A program made the translations under genes and the position numbers. A stretch of DNA of 43,321 nucleotides from Xenorhabdus khoisanae. GTDB lineage: Bacteria > Pseudomonadota > Gammaproteobacteria > Enterobacterales > Enterobacteriaceae. Below are positions 9,804 through 18,758 of the stretch, one piece after another. A model generated the notes under the pieces. That model was given only the letters and a program-made list of their open reading frames with translations, ran no database searches and was not told where the DNA came from. The stretch is from assembly GCF_001037465.1 (NCBI RefSeq), contig NZ_LFCV01000044.1, forward strand, positions 1-43,321. The letters are read 5' to 3'. Every line of letters starts with the position of its first letter. Positions within the stretch are counted from its first letter, which is position 1.

Positions 9804-10637
9804 TTATCGTTTTTTCGAAGAAACCTTTCTGAGGCAAATATCAGAAAAAGCAATGCTGGCGTTTTTCAATTCAGAAGGGCTGAATCCATATAACATCACT
9901 CCTGTTCGGCTAAAATGCGCACTATCAGAAAATCCGCTATGGGAAGCTAATAGCGTCAATGAATCTGGTGAGTTTATTTTTTCAAGTGCGTGATGGAAGC
10001 GTTTCCACAATAAATAACCACGGAAATTTGTTCCCATTTCCTGTCGGAATAAATGCAAAAATCGGCTTTCTGAAAGAAAGAGATGACCTGATATTTTACT
10101 GGAAGAGATGCTTTTAACGGGTAATTCAGTAATAAGCGTCGTCGCTTTTATAATTCGTGTATCCTGAGAACAATGGCAGTCATCTATGTCATTCAACCCT
10201 ATGTCATTCAACCCTATGTCATTCAAACAATTGCTTAGGACAAGAATGTCTGGTGGTACGTCTGATTGTAAGCAATGGATGAAATAATCTGCGATTAAAC
10301 GAGCGGAGTCTGGTTTGAGATAGATAATGTCGGCATTTTTAATTTGATGTAACAGCAAATGATATAAGGGATGAGCGGGGTCTATCAGGAAATTGAAACA
10401 GGATTTATTTTCAGAATGTAATTTATGTTTAATATTGCTGGCGATAATAAAGCCATAGACTTGCTGTGATCCGTGTTCAGTATCAATTTTCATTTGTGAA
10501 TAATCGTATGAAACACTCAATTGGATACAAGGATGGCGATGCCACTCTGTTTTCATATTATGAGAAAGCACTAGGTATTGTTTGTGATATTCATATAACC
10601 TGACGGCTTCAAGATGCCTATCTATTTTGCGTCTCAT
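9804..10637 (-). CDS. AraC/XylS-family transcriptional regulator
   Basis: A 277-residue DNA-binding regulator. The N-terminal part resembles an AraC cupin (EWHRHPCIQLSV near 31-42). The C-terminal part has the two AraC helix-turn-helices: about 171-205 (LSESRFLHLFRQEMGTNFRGYL) and about 227-256 (ASHSGFSDSAHFSRTGVMLYGFSPSEL), the second being the usual signature. The linker carries three LNDIG-type pentapeptide copies (about 138-152) encoded by a 15-bp tandem repeat. It lies 38 nt after ilvY and 139 nt before emrA, all on the same strand, so it probably controls the efflux pair. Its ligand is unknown. No E. coli gene occupies this place. Confidence 0.8.
   Translation of the reverse strand: MRRKIDRHLEAVRLYEYHKQYLVLSHNMKTEWHRHPCIQLSVSYDYSQMKIDTEHGSQQVYGFIIASNIKHKLHSENKSCFNFLIDPAHPLYHLLLHQIKNADIIYLKPDSARLIADYFIHCLQSDVPPDILVLSNCLNDIGLNDIGLNDIDDCHCSQDTRIIKATTLITELPVKSISSSKISGHLFLSESRFLHLFRQEMGTNFRGYLLWKRFHHALEKINSPDSLTLLASHSGFSDSAHFSRTGVMLYGFSPSELKNASIAFSDICLRKVSSKKR
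10185..10226. repeat. 15-bp in-frame tandem repeat, about 2.8 copies
   Basis: The unit TATGTCATTCAACCC occurs at 10185-10199 and 10200-10214, and its first 12 bases recur at 10215-10226. It lies inside the AraC-type gene and encodes the repeated LNDIG pentapeptide between the sensor and DNA-binding domains. Because the unit is a multiple of 3, copy-number change would lengthen the linker without a frameshift. Confidence 0.9.
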
Positions 10638-10675
10638 ATCGAGTGACCTATTTCCAGATTACAGTCGTTCTCAGG

Positions 10676-11557
10676 TTACAATAGCTTCCAAAACGCCTTA
10701 ACTAAAGGGTCGTTTAAACGCTTACTCAGCGCACAAACACCCAATTCAAATGGTTCAACCAGAGAAATATTTTCCAGCAGAGAGATGCGGTTACGTACCG
10801 TTTCAGAACTATTTTCGACGACAACCGCAGGTATTAATGCGATCCCACAACCTAATGCTACCATGGAGACAATGGCTTCATGGCCGGAAACCGTTGCGTA
10901 AATGACGGGATGCAGGATCTTGTGCCGCCGGAACCAAAGCTCAATGCGCTTACGGGAAGGTCCATGCTCAGGCAGGATAAAAGGAATGTTATTCCAATCG
11001 GGAGGAGCCTGTGTCGCCAAGGTTCTCACAGCACAAGGAAGGGAAGGCGCAATCAGCACCAGCGGTATTTCACCTATTTTAGTAAAACTAACATTATCAG
11101 GCAGTTTCTCAGGCTTGCCCGCAATACCCAAATCAGCAGCATCAGATTGGACTCTATCCACGGCATCAGCCGCATCCCCTGTTGTCAGTTTTATTTCCAC
11201 CAAAGGATGTTCAGCCCGGAATTTATCTAATACTTGTGGCAAATGGCTATATGCCGCAGTCACTGAACAAAACAGACGTAACTCCCCTGTTAGTGATGGA
11301 CTTTGATGGTTTAACGAGTGCTGTAGTTGTTTATATTGCAGGAGTGTTTGTTGAGCAAATTGCCTTAACTGTTCACCGGCTGTGGTCAGTTTTACCGTTC
11401 GGTTATCGCGTAGAAAAAGTGGATGCCCCAATAATTCTTCAAGGCGCTGGATCTGGCGTGAAAGTGTGGATGGGCTGACGTGCATAGCCTTGGCAGTGCG
11501 TCCAAAGTGACAACTTTCTGCAAGGTGTAAAAACAGTTTTAAATCACGTAGATCCAT
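10676..11557 (-). CDS. ilvY: LysR-type activator of ilvC
   Basis: A 293-residue LysR regulator that activates ilvC when the KARI substrates acetolactate or acetohydroxybutyrate accumulate. The N-terminus begins MDLRDLKLFLHLAESCHFGRTAKAM and contains the winged helix (residues 1-60, HVSPSTLSRQIQRLEELLG). The effector domain keeps FCSVTAAYSHLP, TTGDAADAV and the ATVSGHEAIVSMVALGCGIALIP segment of IlvY. It is divergent from ilvC, the canonical arrangement. In E. coli its 3' end abuts ilvA; here the efflux block intervenes. Confidence 0.95.
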   Translation of the reverse strand: MDLRDLKLFLHLAESCHFGRTAKAMHVSPSTLSRQIQRLEELLGHPLFLRDNRTVKLTTAGEQLRQFAQQTLLQYKQLQHSLNHQSPSLTGELRLFCSVTAAYSHLPQVLDKFRAEHPLVEIKLTTGDAADAVDRVQSDAADLGIAGKPEKLPDNVSFTKIGEIPLVLIAPSLPCAVRTLATQAPPDWNNIPFILPEHGPSRKRIELWFRRHKILHPVIYATVSGHEAIVSMVALGCGIALIPAVVVENSSETVRNRISLLENISLVEPFELGVCALSKRLNDPLVKAFWKLL

Positions 11558-11602
11558 TGTTTCGCGCCCTTTGCTTAAAGACTTTTTGGTGTAGAAATCA
11601 CT

Positions 11603-11681
11603 ATTGCATAAATTGCAATATAGTCTTGTTAATATATCAATTTAAGCAATGGCTTGCATGTCATATATTGGCACTATGCAA
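11603..11681. promoter_or_regulatory. Candidate IlvY operators in the ilvY-ilvC intergenic region
   Basis: A perfect dyad ATTGCA-N5-TGCAAT at 11603-11619 fits the LysR T-N11-A pattern. A second set of related half sites follows: GCAA at 11646-11649, TTGCAT at 11654-11659 and ATGCAA at 11676-11681. This agrees with the tandem O1/O2 operators known for IlvY in E. coli, with the second set close to where the ilvC -35 region should be. The operator assignment is inferred from position and symmetry. Confidence 0.6.
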
Positions 11682-11713
11682 ACAACATCACACCTAATTA
11701 TAACGGAGTCACC

Positions 11714-13192
11714 ATGGCTAATTATTTTGATACGTTGAACTTGCGCCAGCAATTGGCACAGTTAGGCAAATGTCGTTTTATGGCGCGGGAAGAATTTGCT
11801 GACGAGACAGGGTATTTAAAAGACAAGAAAGTGGTGATTGTCGGCTGTGGTGCACAAGGGCTAAACCAAGGTCTTAACATGCGTGATTCGGGTTTGGATA
11901 TCTCTTATGCCTTGCGTAAAGAAGCAATTGATGAAAAACGTGCATCATGGCGTAAAGCAACCGAAAATGGCTTCAAGGTTGGCACTTATGAAGAATTAAT
12001 TCCACAAGCCGATTTGGTTATCAACCTGACACCAGACAAACAACACTCAGCGGTGGTTCAGGCTGTTCAGCCCTTGATGAAAGAAGGTGCGGCACTGGGC
12101 TATTCCCACGGTTTTAATATCGTTGAAGTGGGTGAGCAGGTACGCAAGGATATCACTGTTGTAATGGTTGCTCCTAAGTGCCCGGGAACGGAAGTTCGCG
12201 AAGAATATAAGCGTGGATTTGGTGTTCCTACCCTGATTGCCGTGCATCCAGAAAATGATGCAAAAGGCGAGGGGATGGCGATTGCGAAAGCGTGGGCAGC
12301 CGCAACGGGTGGGCATCGCGCAGGTGTTCTGGAATCTTCTTTCGTAGCAGAAGTTAAATCTGATTTGATGGGTGAACAAACCATTTTGTGTGGCATGTTA
12401 CAGGCAGGTTCTCTGCTGTGTTATGACCAACTGATTGCTGATGGTGCCGAACCAGGTTATGCAGGTAAATTAATTCAGTTTGGCTGGGAAACCATTACCG
12501 AAGCCCTGAAACAGGGGGGTATTACACTGATGATGGATCGCCTTTCCAATCCGGCGAAACTGCGTGCCTATGCCCTTTCTGAGCAGCTGAAAACTATTCT
12601 GGCTCCGTTGTTCCAAAAACATATGGATGACATCATTTCTGGTGAATTCTCTTCCACAATGATGGCAGACTGGGCGAATGACGATAAAAACCTGCTGACT
12701 TGGCGTGAAGAAACTGGCGGGACACCATTCGAAAATTACCCTGATTACCATGGCAACATCAGTGAGCAGGAATACTTTGATCATGGTGTGTTGATGATCG
12801 CGATGGTCAAGGCTGGAGTAGAGCTGGCATTTGAAACGATGGTTGATTCCGGCATTATTGCAGAATCAGCTTATTACGAATCTCTGCATGAGCTGCCGTT
12901 AATTGCGAACACCATTGCCCGTAAGCGCCTGTATGAAATGAACGTAGTCATTTCCGATACGGCAGAATATGGTAACTACCTGTTCTCTTACGTTGCGGTT
13001 CCGCTGCTGAAAGAGAAATTCATGGCGACTCTGCAAGCAGGAGATTTAGGTAAAGCAGTCGCAGATCGTGGTATCGACAATGCCCAACTGCGTGATGTGA
13101 ATGAAGCGATCCGTAACCATCCGATTGAAACTATCGGTCGTACCCTGCGTGGTTATATGACTGATATGAAACGCATTGCGGTTGGCGGATAA
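11714..13192 (+). CDS. ilvC: Ketol-acid reductoisomerase (class II, NADPH)
   Basis: Isomerises and reduces acetolactate or acetohydroxybutyrate to the dihydroxy acids. The 492 residues match the long class II form with a duplicated C-terminal helical domain. Visible are the Rossmann motif [16 protein letters not shown] (about 36-51), [15 protein letters not shown] and [13 protein letters not shown]. The ATG at 11714 is chosen because GGAG (11705-11708) is 5 nt upstream and the product starts [14 protein letters not shown] as in E. coli; the in-frame upstream ATG at 11654 falls within the operator region. It is a single-gene unit activated by IlvY. Confidence 0.97.
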   Translation: MANYFDTLNLRQQLAQLGKCRFMAREEFADETGYLKDKKVVIVGCGAQGLNQGLNMRDSGLDISYALRKEAIDEKRASWRKATENGFKVGTYEELIPQADLVINLTPDKQHSAVVQAVQPLMKEGAALGYSHGFNIVEVGEQVRKDITVVMVAPKCPGTEVREEYKRGFGVPTLIAVHPENDAKGEGMAIAKAWAAATGGHRAGVLESSFVAEVKSDLMGEQTILCGMLQAGSLLCYDQLIADGAEPGYAGKLIQFGWETITEALKQGGITLMMDRLSNPAKLRAYALSEQLKTILAPLFQKHMDDIISGEFSSTMMADWANDDKNLLTWREETGGTPFENYPDYHGNISEQEYFDHGVLMIAMVKAGVELAFETMVDSGIIAESAYYESLHELPLIANTIARKRLYEMNVVISDTAEYGNYLFSYVAVPLLKEKFMATLQAGDLGKAVADRGIDNAQLRDVNEAIRNHPIETIGRTLRGYMTDMKRIAVGG

Positions 13193-13221
13193 TATCAGCC
13201 GGCGAAGAAAGTAATATATTC

Positions 13222-13259
13222 CCTGCCCGAAGTTGTTTCATCGGGCAGGTTGTTCCTTC
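13222..13259 (+). terminator. ilvC terminator
   Basis: A perfect 9-bp stem, CCTGCCCGA at 13222-13230 with TCGGGCAGG at 13241-13249, has a 10-nt loop and is followed by a T-rich but interrupted tract (TTGTTCCTTCC). It is 29 nt downstream of ilvC. Confidence 0.75.
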
Positions 13260-13303
13260 CATCTTCAGGCAATCATTTGAAATCTACTGGCTATAGGTAA
13301 TTC

Positions 13304-14422
13304 TTACAGCTCGAATTGCCGTTTCAGCTCATCAATAGCTTGACGCTGAAATGCTTCAAATCGCTCTTTAGGTTGCTGCAATTGAATATTGTTTAGTAAA
13401 GGATCAATGACATCGGTACGAATGCCACTTAATTCCTCCATAACAGCCAATCCACAGAAAGGGACATAGGCTTCGGCATAACCACCTTCGTGAACCATAA
13501 CTAATTTTCCATGACACAATTCATCCGCTGCCTGTTGTACCTTGCGGGTCATTTCACGGAAACTGTTACTGTGCAGTTGCATCTGTGCGAGAGGATCGAA
13601 GGCATTGGCGTCATAGCCACAGGCAACAATAATCAGCTCTGGTTGGTAACGTCGCAATGCAGGAAGCACAATTTGATCCATGGCATAGAGATAACTATTA
13701 TGCCCAGCACCGGCCATCAATGGGATATTGATATTGAAACCTTCTCCCTTGCCTGCACCGATATCTTCTTCGCCACTATAACCTTCAGGGTAACAACCGT
13801 CCTGATGCAGTGAAATAGTCAAAACGTCATCACGCTCCCAGAATATATGCTGTGTGCCATTGCCGTGGTGAACATCCCAGTCAATAACAGCAACCCGGCC
13901 TACACCAAGTTGCTCTTTGGCGTACTCAATGGCGAGGGCGATATTGGCAAGGAAACAAAAGCCCATCGCTTTATCCGGCAGGCAGTGGTGTCCGGGAGGA
14001 CGGGAAAGGCTGTAGGCATTATCTAATTCGCCTTGTAACACGGCTTCTACCGCCGCATAGGTGAGTCCGGCGGACAATTTGGCGATTTCATAGCTACCTT
14101 GTCCCATCGTGGCTTCAGATCCTAACATTCCTCCGCCATTATCACTTACGGATTTAAAACGTTGTAAATAATCTTCAGTGTGAACTAGCCTTAACGTTGC
14201 ATCATCAAGAGGCTCAGCGCTCCGTAGTTGCAGTGAGCGACTTAAACCCGAAACATCCATTAAGCTTTTCATTCTGCGTTTGGTTTCTGGTGATTCAGCA
14301 TGTCCCGCACTACTGGGGGGTTGTACCCATCCACCAACGGGAAGTACGACGACATGTTGTAACCCGGAATTATGCCAGAAACAGTATTCGTCAAAGAAAA
14401 AGCCTGTCTTACGTAACACCAT
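13304..14422 (-). CDS. Class II histone-deacetylase-like amidohydrolase
   Basis: A 372-residue zinc amidohydrolase of the arginase/deacetylase fold, closest in layout to bacterial HDAC-like amidohydrolases (HDAH). The catalytic set is complete: His145/His146 in RPPGHH, zinc ligands Asp183 and His185 in DWDVHHGN and Asp271 in CGYDAN, and transition-state Tyr315 in HEGGY. MDQIVLPALRRYQPELIIVACG is also typical. Deacetylation of an acetylated polyamine, protein or small molecule is expected; the substrate is unknown. A strong GGGAGG lies 4 nt before the ATG. It stands alone between ilvC and rep, where E. coli has ppiC, so it is an accessory gene. It has no signal peptide, so it should be cytoplasmic. 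Confidence 0.88.
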   Translation of the reverse strand: MVLRKTGFFFDEYCFWHNSGLQHVVVLPVGGWVQPPSSAGHAESPETKRRMKSLMDVSGLSRSLQLRSAEPLDDATLRLVHTEDYLQRFKSVSDNGGGMLGSEATMGQGSYEIAKLSAGLTYAAVEAVLQGELDNAYSLSRPPGHHCLPDKAMGFCFLANIALAIEYAKEQLGVGRVAVIDWDVHHGNGTQHIFWERDDVLTISLHQDGCYPEGYSGEEDIGAGKGEGFNINIPLMAGAGHNSYLYAMDQIVLPALRRYQPELIIVACGYDANAFDPLAQMQLHSNSFREMTRKVQQAADELCHGKLVMVHEGGYAEAYVPFCGLAVMEELSGIRTDVIDPLLNNIQLQQPKERFEAFQRQAIDELKRQFEL

Positions 14423-14606
14423 ATTACCTCCCTTTTATTGATTTCATGTCAATAAGCGTAGTGATTGTTATAGCACTAATGAGGTTAAACAAACGTTACT
14501 TATTTCAATTAATAGACAGTCATCATTTAATTTAAATAAATTCATGGCAATCCTCAGTAAAAAATAATCAAGTTAATTTTCTACGTTACTAAATATTAAT
14601 AGATAA

Positions 14607-14930
14607 TCATATAAAAAGGCCGATGACGATATTGGTGACGGCTATCCAGCAAGGTAATGAATAATAGATGACTTGGTTATCTGTCTCCCTGTTACGCTTG
14701 GGGGTAAGTAAAAAAGTAATAAATAACAGAAAGATGAGTGTGATTGTGATTGTGGCTGTGGCTATGGGCTGGTGTTTATTCCTATGAAGCGTAACAAAGA
14801 GAATGCATGTCGATAGAACACCATAAAGCGGCGTTTTTTCCTTGTACAATGAGATCCCAACAATGACATCAAATATGGCAGAAGAGATAGCTAAATATTT
14901 ATGGGTTAAGAGTATTTGTAATAAGTCCAT
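14607..14930 (-). CDS. Small hydrophobic membrane protein, unknown function
   Basis: I do not recognise this 107-residue product. It has about four hydrophobic segments: residues 13-29, 36-49, 57-76 (IATATITITLIFLLFITFLL) and 90-107, with a basic loop HRNKHQP between the second and third and KRNRETD between the third and fourth. The composition is AT-rich relative to its neighbours, suggesting acquisition. The ribosome binding site is weak (AAAGTAG). Its position next to the HDAC-like gene, same strand, may mean they arrived together, but a 184-nt gap separates them. It could be a spurious frame. Confidence 0.45.
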   Translation of the reverse strand: MDLLQILLTHKYLAISSAIFDVIVGISLYKEKTPLYGVLSTCILFVTLHRNKHQPIATATITITLIFLLFITFLLTPKRNRETDNQVIYYSLPCWIAVTNIVIGLFI

Positions 14931-15054
14931 TTTTCTACTTTTTATTAATCCATTAAAAAATAAAATTCAAAAATAGAATATATCGGCACTTTTTACTCTT
15001 TTATCTTGTAATAATTCACTCATGTAAAGAAAACCGCCTCTGAATCTTGCTTTC

Positions 15055-15063
15055 TGCTACAAT
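15055..15063 (+). promoter_or_regulatory. Extended -10 promoter for rep
   Basis: TGCTACAAT at 15055-15063 fits the TG-N-TATAAT extended -10 pattern (5 of 6 in the hexamer) and lies 43 nt before the rep start. No -35 box is evident at the right distance. The flanking 9-mer TGCTTTCTG occurs on both sides of it, at 15048-15056 and 15066-15074. Confidence 0.5.
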
Positions 15064-15105
15064 TCTGCTTTCTGATCTTTCATCCAGATATCATCTTGAA
15101 ACAGT

Positions 15106-17136
15106 ATGCGATTAAATCCAAGCCAACAACAAGCGGTTGAATTTGTCACAGGGCCTTGTCTGGTTCTGGCCGGTGCAGGTTCCGGTAAAACCCGCGTGAT
15201 CACCAATAAAATAGCCCATCTGATCCGCACCTGTGGTTATCAAGCTCGTCAGATTGCTGCGGTGACTTTCACCAATAAGGCGGCACGTGAGATGAAAGAG
15301 CGTGTAGCGCAGACTTTAGGCCGCAAGGAAACGAAAGGGCTGACGATCTCAACTTTTCACACTTTGGGCTTGGAGATCGTCAAGCGCGAATACAAAGCGC
15401 TGGGCATGAAAAGTAATTTTTCACTGTTTGATGATCAAGATCAGATGGCATTGCTGAAAGATCTTACCGCGGATCTACTGGAAGAAGATAAGGATCTGTT
15501 AAAAAAACTTATTTCCTGCATCTCCAACTGGAAGAATGACTTAATGCCGCCAGAGCAGGTAATCAGGACAGCTCGTTCGGCACAAGAACATCAATTTGCA
15601 GAGTGTTATCGCCGCTATGATTTGCATCTGAACAGTTGTAACGTGCTTGATTTTGATGACCTGATCACCAAACCGACACTGCTGTTAATGCGTGATGAAG
15701 AAGTCAGAGAACGCTGGCAGAATAAAATTCGCTATCTGCTGGTGGATGAATACCAAGATACCAATACGAGCCAGTATCAATTGGTGAAGCTATTGGTTGG
15801 GAATCGCGCACGTTTTACGGTAGTTGGTGATGATGATCAATCCATTTATTCATGGCGTGGCGCTCGCCCACAAAATTTGATCCTGCTGAAAGAGGACTTT
15901 CCGCAGTTGAATGTCATTAAGCTGGAACAAAATTACCGTTCATCGGGACGAATATTGAAAGCGGCGAACATTCTGATTGCCAACAACCCCCATGTATTTG
16001 AGAAAAAACTCTTTTCAGAGTTACATTATGGCGACCCGCTCAGGGTGATAGAAGCGAATAATGAAGATCATGAAGCTGAGCGTGTGGTAGGTGAATTGAT
16101 CGCTCATCACTTTATCAATAAAACGGAATATAAAGATTACGCGATCCTTTATCGAGGCAATCATCAGTCCCGGATCTTCGAAAAAATGTTGATGCAAAAC
16201 CGCATTCCTTATCGCATTTCAGGTGGAACGTCGTTCTTTTCCCGACCAGAAATCAAGGACTTGCTCTCTTACCTGCGTGTTCTAACCAATCCTGAAGATG
16301 ATAGTGCGTTTCTGCGCATCGTTAATACACCACGGCGAGAAATCGGTGCGGTAACGATCCAGAAATTGGGCGAGTGGGCAAATCAACGTAACAAGAGCCT
16401 GTATCAGGCCAGTTTTGGCCTTGGTTTGGAACAACATCTGACCGGGCGTGGCTTGGCTGCATTACAGCGTTTCACTCATTGGATGGATGAAATATCCCGT
16501 CAGGCGGAGCGTGAGCCACTGCTGGCAGTGAGAGACTTACTGCGTGGTATGGATTACGAAAGCTGGCTATATGAGACTTCGCCCAGCCCAAAAGCGGCTG
16601 AAATGAGAATGAAGAACGTCAACCAACTCTTCACCTGGATGAGCGAAATGCTTGAAGGCGATGATTTGAATGATCCAATGACGCTTTCTCAAGTAGTAGC
16701 CCGTTTTACATTGCGAGATATGCTGGAGCGGGGAGAGGAAGATGAAGAGCTGGATCAGGTTCAGCTAATGACGTTACATGCTTCTAAGGGATTAGAATTT
16801 CCTTATGTATTTCTGGTGGGGATGGAAGAAGGTCTGTTGCCGCACCAAAGCAGCATTGATGAAAACAATATAGAGGAAGAGCGCCGTCTGGCTTATGTCG
16901 GCATTACCCGTGCGCAGAGAGAGCTTTTTTTCACATTGAGCAAAGAGCGTCGCCAGTATGGTGAACTCATTCGTCCTGAACCAAGCCGATTCTTGCTGGA
17001 ATTGCCGCAAGATGACTTGCATTGGCCGAAGGGGAAAAGGGTGATAAGTGCGGAAGAGCGAATGAAACAGGGGCAATCACGCCTTGCGGATATTAAATCG
17101 CGTTTGGGGCTTGGGCAAAAAAATGTTGGCAGGTAA
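15106..17136 (+). CDS. rep: ATP-dependent DNA helicase Rep
   Basis: A superfamily 1A, 3'-5' helicase that travels with the replisome and clears protein roadblocks. The 676 residues contain Walker A GAGSGKT (23-29), [13 protein letters not shown] (Ia), VDEYQDTN (II), [12 protein letters not shown] (III), QNYRSS (IV), [13 protein letters not shown] (V) and [13 protein letters not shown] (VI), followed by a basic C-terminal tail that in E. coli contacts DnaB. The start gives [17 protein letters not shown], as in E. coli. Its ribosome binding site is weak, which would fit low expression. Confidence 0.97.
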   Translation: MRLNPSQQQAVEFVTGPCLVLAGAGSGKTRVITNKIAHLIRTCGYQARQIAAVTFTNKAAREMKERVAQTLGRKETKGLTISTFHTLGLEIVKREYKALGMKSNFSLFDDQDQMALLKDLTADLLEEDKDLLKKLISCISNWKNDLMPPEQVIRTARSAQEHQFAECYRRYDLHLNSCNVLDFDDLITKPTLLLMRDEEVRERWQNKIRYLLVDEYQDTNTSQYQLVKLLVGNRARFTVVGDDDQSIYSWRGARPQNLILLKEDFPQLNVIKLEQNYRSSGRILKAANILIANNPHVFEKKLFSELHYGDPLRVIEANNEDHEAERVVGELIAHHFINKTEYKDYAILYRGNHQSRIFEKMLMQNRIPYRISGGTSFFSRPEIKDLLSYLRVLTNPEDDSAFLRIVNTPRREIGAVTIQKLGEWANQRNKSLYQASFGLGLEQHLTGRGLAALQRFTHWMDEISRQAEREPLLAVRDLLRGMDYESWLYETSPSPKAAEMRMKNVNQLFTWMSEMLEGDDLNDPMTLSQVVARFTLRDMLERGEEDEELDQVQLMTLHASKGLEFPYVFLVGMEEGLLPHQSSIDENNIEEERRLAYVGITRAQRELFFTLSKERRQYGELIRPEPSRFLLELPQDDLHWPKGKRVISAEERMKQGQSRLADIKSRLGLGQKNVGR

Positions 17137-17148
17137 GCCACTTGATGA

Positions 17149-17176
17149 AAACCCTGTATCCGGTATGAATACAGGG
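17149..17176 (-). terminator. gppA terminator
   Basis: An 8-bp stem CCCTGTAT (17152-17159) with ATACAGGG (17169-17176) has a 9-nt loop. On the minus strand it is followed by TTTT, so it fits as the end of the gppA transcript, 16 nt past the stop. It also lies 15 nt after rep on the plus strand, where no T run follows. Confidence 0.55.
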
Positions 17177-17191
17177 TATGGAAATACAGGA

Positions 17192-18700
17192 TTAGCCTAG
17201 GCGGGAGTTATTCTGTTCTTCAAGAAACAGCGGCCATTGGACATAACTTTGCCATTTCATTTCCTGCTGCAATGCTTCAGCCCTGAGTGGGTGTTTCATC
17301 TGCCATTGGTAGGGGAGGGTGATCATGAGAGTTTCATTTTCTACCCGTAACCGCAAAGCAGGCAAAGAGTCATCTCGCCGACGGCTGGCGAAAATAATTG
17401 CGAGGCGCAATAAACGACATAACCGTTGTGCCTGCAATGGTGGTAGAGCATTCTGCTGGCTGAGTGATGCTAAGTCCACAGGACCACTTTGATTTTTCAA
17501 CAGGGCGGCCAACAGGCGTTTTTGCGCAAGTGTATAACCGGGCAGATCTAAATGGCTAACCAGATAAGCAGAATGCGCTGCTCCCTGACGAAAATCAATG
17601 AACAGACCGATTTCATGGAGTAAACATGCACTGCTTAATAATTCGTGGCAGCGTTCATTCAACTCCCAGGGTTTGGCGATTTGCTGGCAAAAGTGTTCGG
17701 CCAACTGTCTGACACGTTGTGCTTGTTCAGTATCCAGTTGAAAGCGATGCTGCATATTACGCAGGGTTTTTTCGCGAATATCTTGCTCAATTGGCAAATC
17801 CAGCATCCCGTAAACCAAACCTTCACGTAATGCGCCACCTGCCAGTGTCATGCTCTCGATTTTCAATGCCTGAAAAATAGCAATTAAGATTGCCAAACCA
17901 CTGGGAAAAACCAATGCCCGTTCTAGTGTCAGCCCATCAATTTCCAGTTCTTCCAGCTTGCCGCACTCAATTGCCTGCTGTTTGAGTTGCTGAAGCTTAG
18001 GCAGGGTGATCAACTCATCCATGCCCTGAGCAATCATGATTTCCTGCAAAGCCTGTACTGTACCGGAAGCGCCCACGCAAATGTGCCACCCCTGCTCAAG
18101 CAGAGTTGTGGCGACGGAACTTAGAATGACATGGGCAGCAGATTCCGCCTTGGCGAAATTTTCTTCTGTCAGGCTGCGATCATTGAAATAACGTTCCAGC
18201 CAAGTGACGCAGCCCATTTCAAGACTGCATAGCTGACTGGCCTTAGCCCCGATGCCTGTTACGAGTTCTGTACTGGCACCTCCAATATCCACGACAAGCC
18301 GTTGTTCAGGCCCACCTGTGGTGTGGGCAACACCTTGGTAAATCAGGCAAGCCTCTTCTTCACCACTGATGACATTGACAGGACTACTTAATATTGCTGA
18401 AGCTTTTCTCACAAACTCATCCGAATTTGCTGCAAGACGCAAGGTTGCTGTAGCAACAACGCGGATCTGCGTGGCAGGAATATCCTGCAAGTATTCGGAA
18501 AAAAGGCGGAGGCACTGCCATCCCCGTTCCATTGCCTGCTGCGATAAATGGTTATTTTTATCCAATCCGGCGGCCAGCCTGACTTTGCGTTTGATGCGGG
18601 TGACCACTTGAATACTACCGGATATTTCACGGACCACCAGCATGTGGAAACTGTTTGAGCCTAAATCGATAGCGGCATAGAGCGAAGAAGAACTCAGCAT
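17192..18700 (-). CDS. gppA: Guanosine-5'-triphosphate,3'-diphosphate pyrophosphatase
   Basis: Converts pppGpp to ppGpp in the stringent response and belongs to the Ppx/GppA branch of the ASKHA superfamily. The 502 residues include the phosphate 1 motif [15 protein letters not shown] (about 9-23), [20 protein letters not shown], the phosphate 2 motif [14 protein letters not shown], and a C-terminal HD-like helical region ([13 protein letters not shown]). It follows rhlB on the same strand, 58 nt downstream, as in E. coli, and is probably co-transcribed with it. Confidence 0.96.
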   Translation of the reverse strand: MLSSSSLYAAIDLGSNSFHMLVVREISGSIQVVTRIKRKVRLAAGLDKNNHLSQQAMERGWQCLRLFSEYLQDIPATQIRVVATATLRLAANSDEFVRKASAILSSPVNVISGEEEACLIYQGVAHTTGGPEQRLVVDIGGASTELVTGIGAKASQLCSLEMGCVTWLERYFNDRSLTEENFAKAESAAHVILSSVATTLLEQGWHICVGASGTVQALQEIMIAQGMDELITLPKLQQLKQQAIECGKLEELEIDGLTLERALVFPSGLAILIAIFQALKIESMTLAGGALREGLVYGMLDLPIEQDIREKTLRNMQHRFQLDTEQAQRVRQLAEHFCQQIAKPWELNERCHELLSSACLLHEIGLFIDFRQGAAHSAYLVSHLDLPGYTLAQKRLLAALLKNQSGPVDLASLSQQNALPPLQAQRLCRLLRLAIIFASRRRDDSLPALRLRVENETLMITLPYQWQMKHPLRAEALQQEMKWQSYVQWPLFLEEQNNSRLG

Positions 18701-18758
18701 AGTATTTTATTCCGGCATGTGTTATTTCAGCATCGTATTATTTCATCATTGCGTCATT

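Noticed and set aside
13304-14422. Acetoin utilisation protein AcuC as the name of the deacetylase
   Set aside because: Length, the RPPGHH context and the C-terminal CGLAVMEELSG segment agree better with HDAH-type class II enzymes, and no acuA/acuB genes are nearby.
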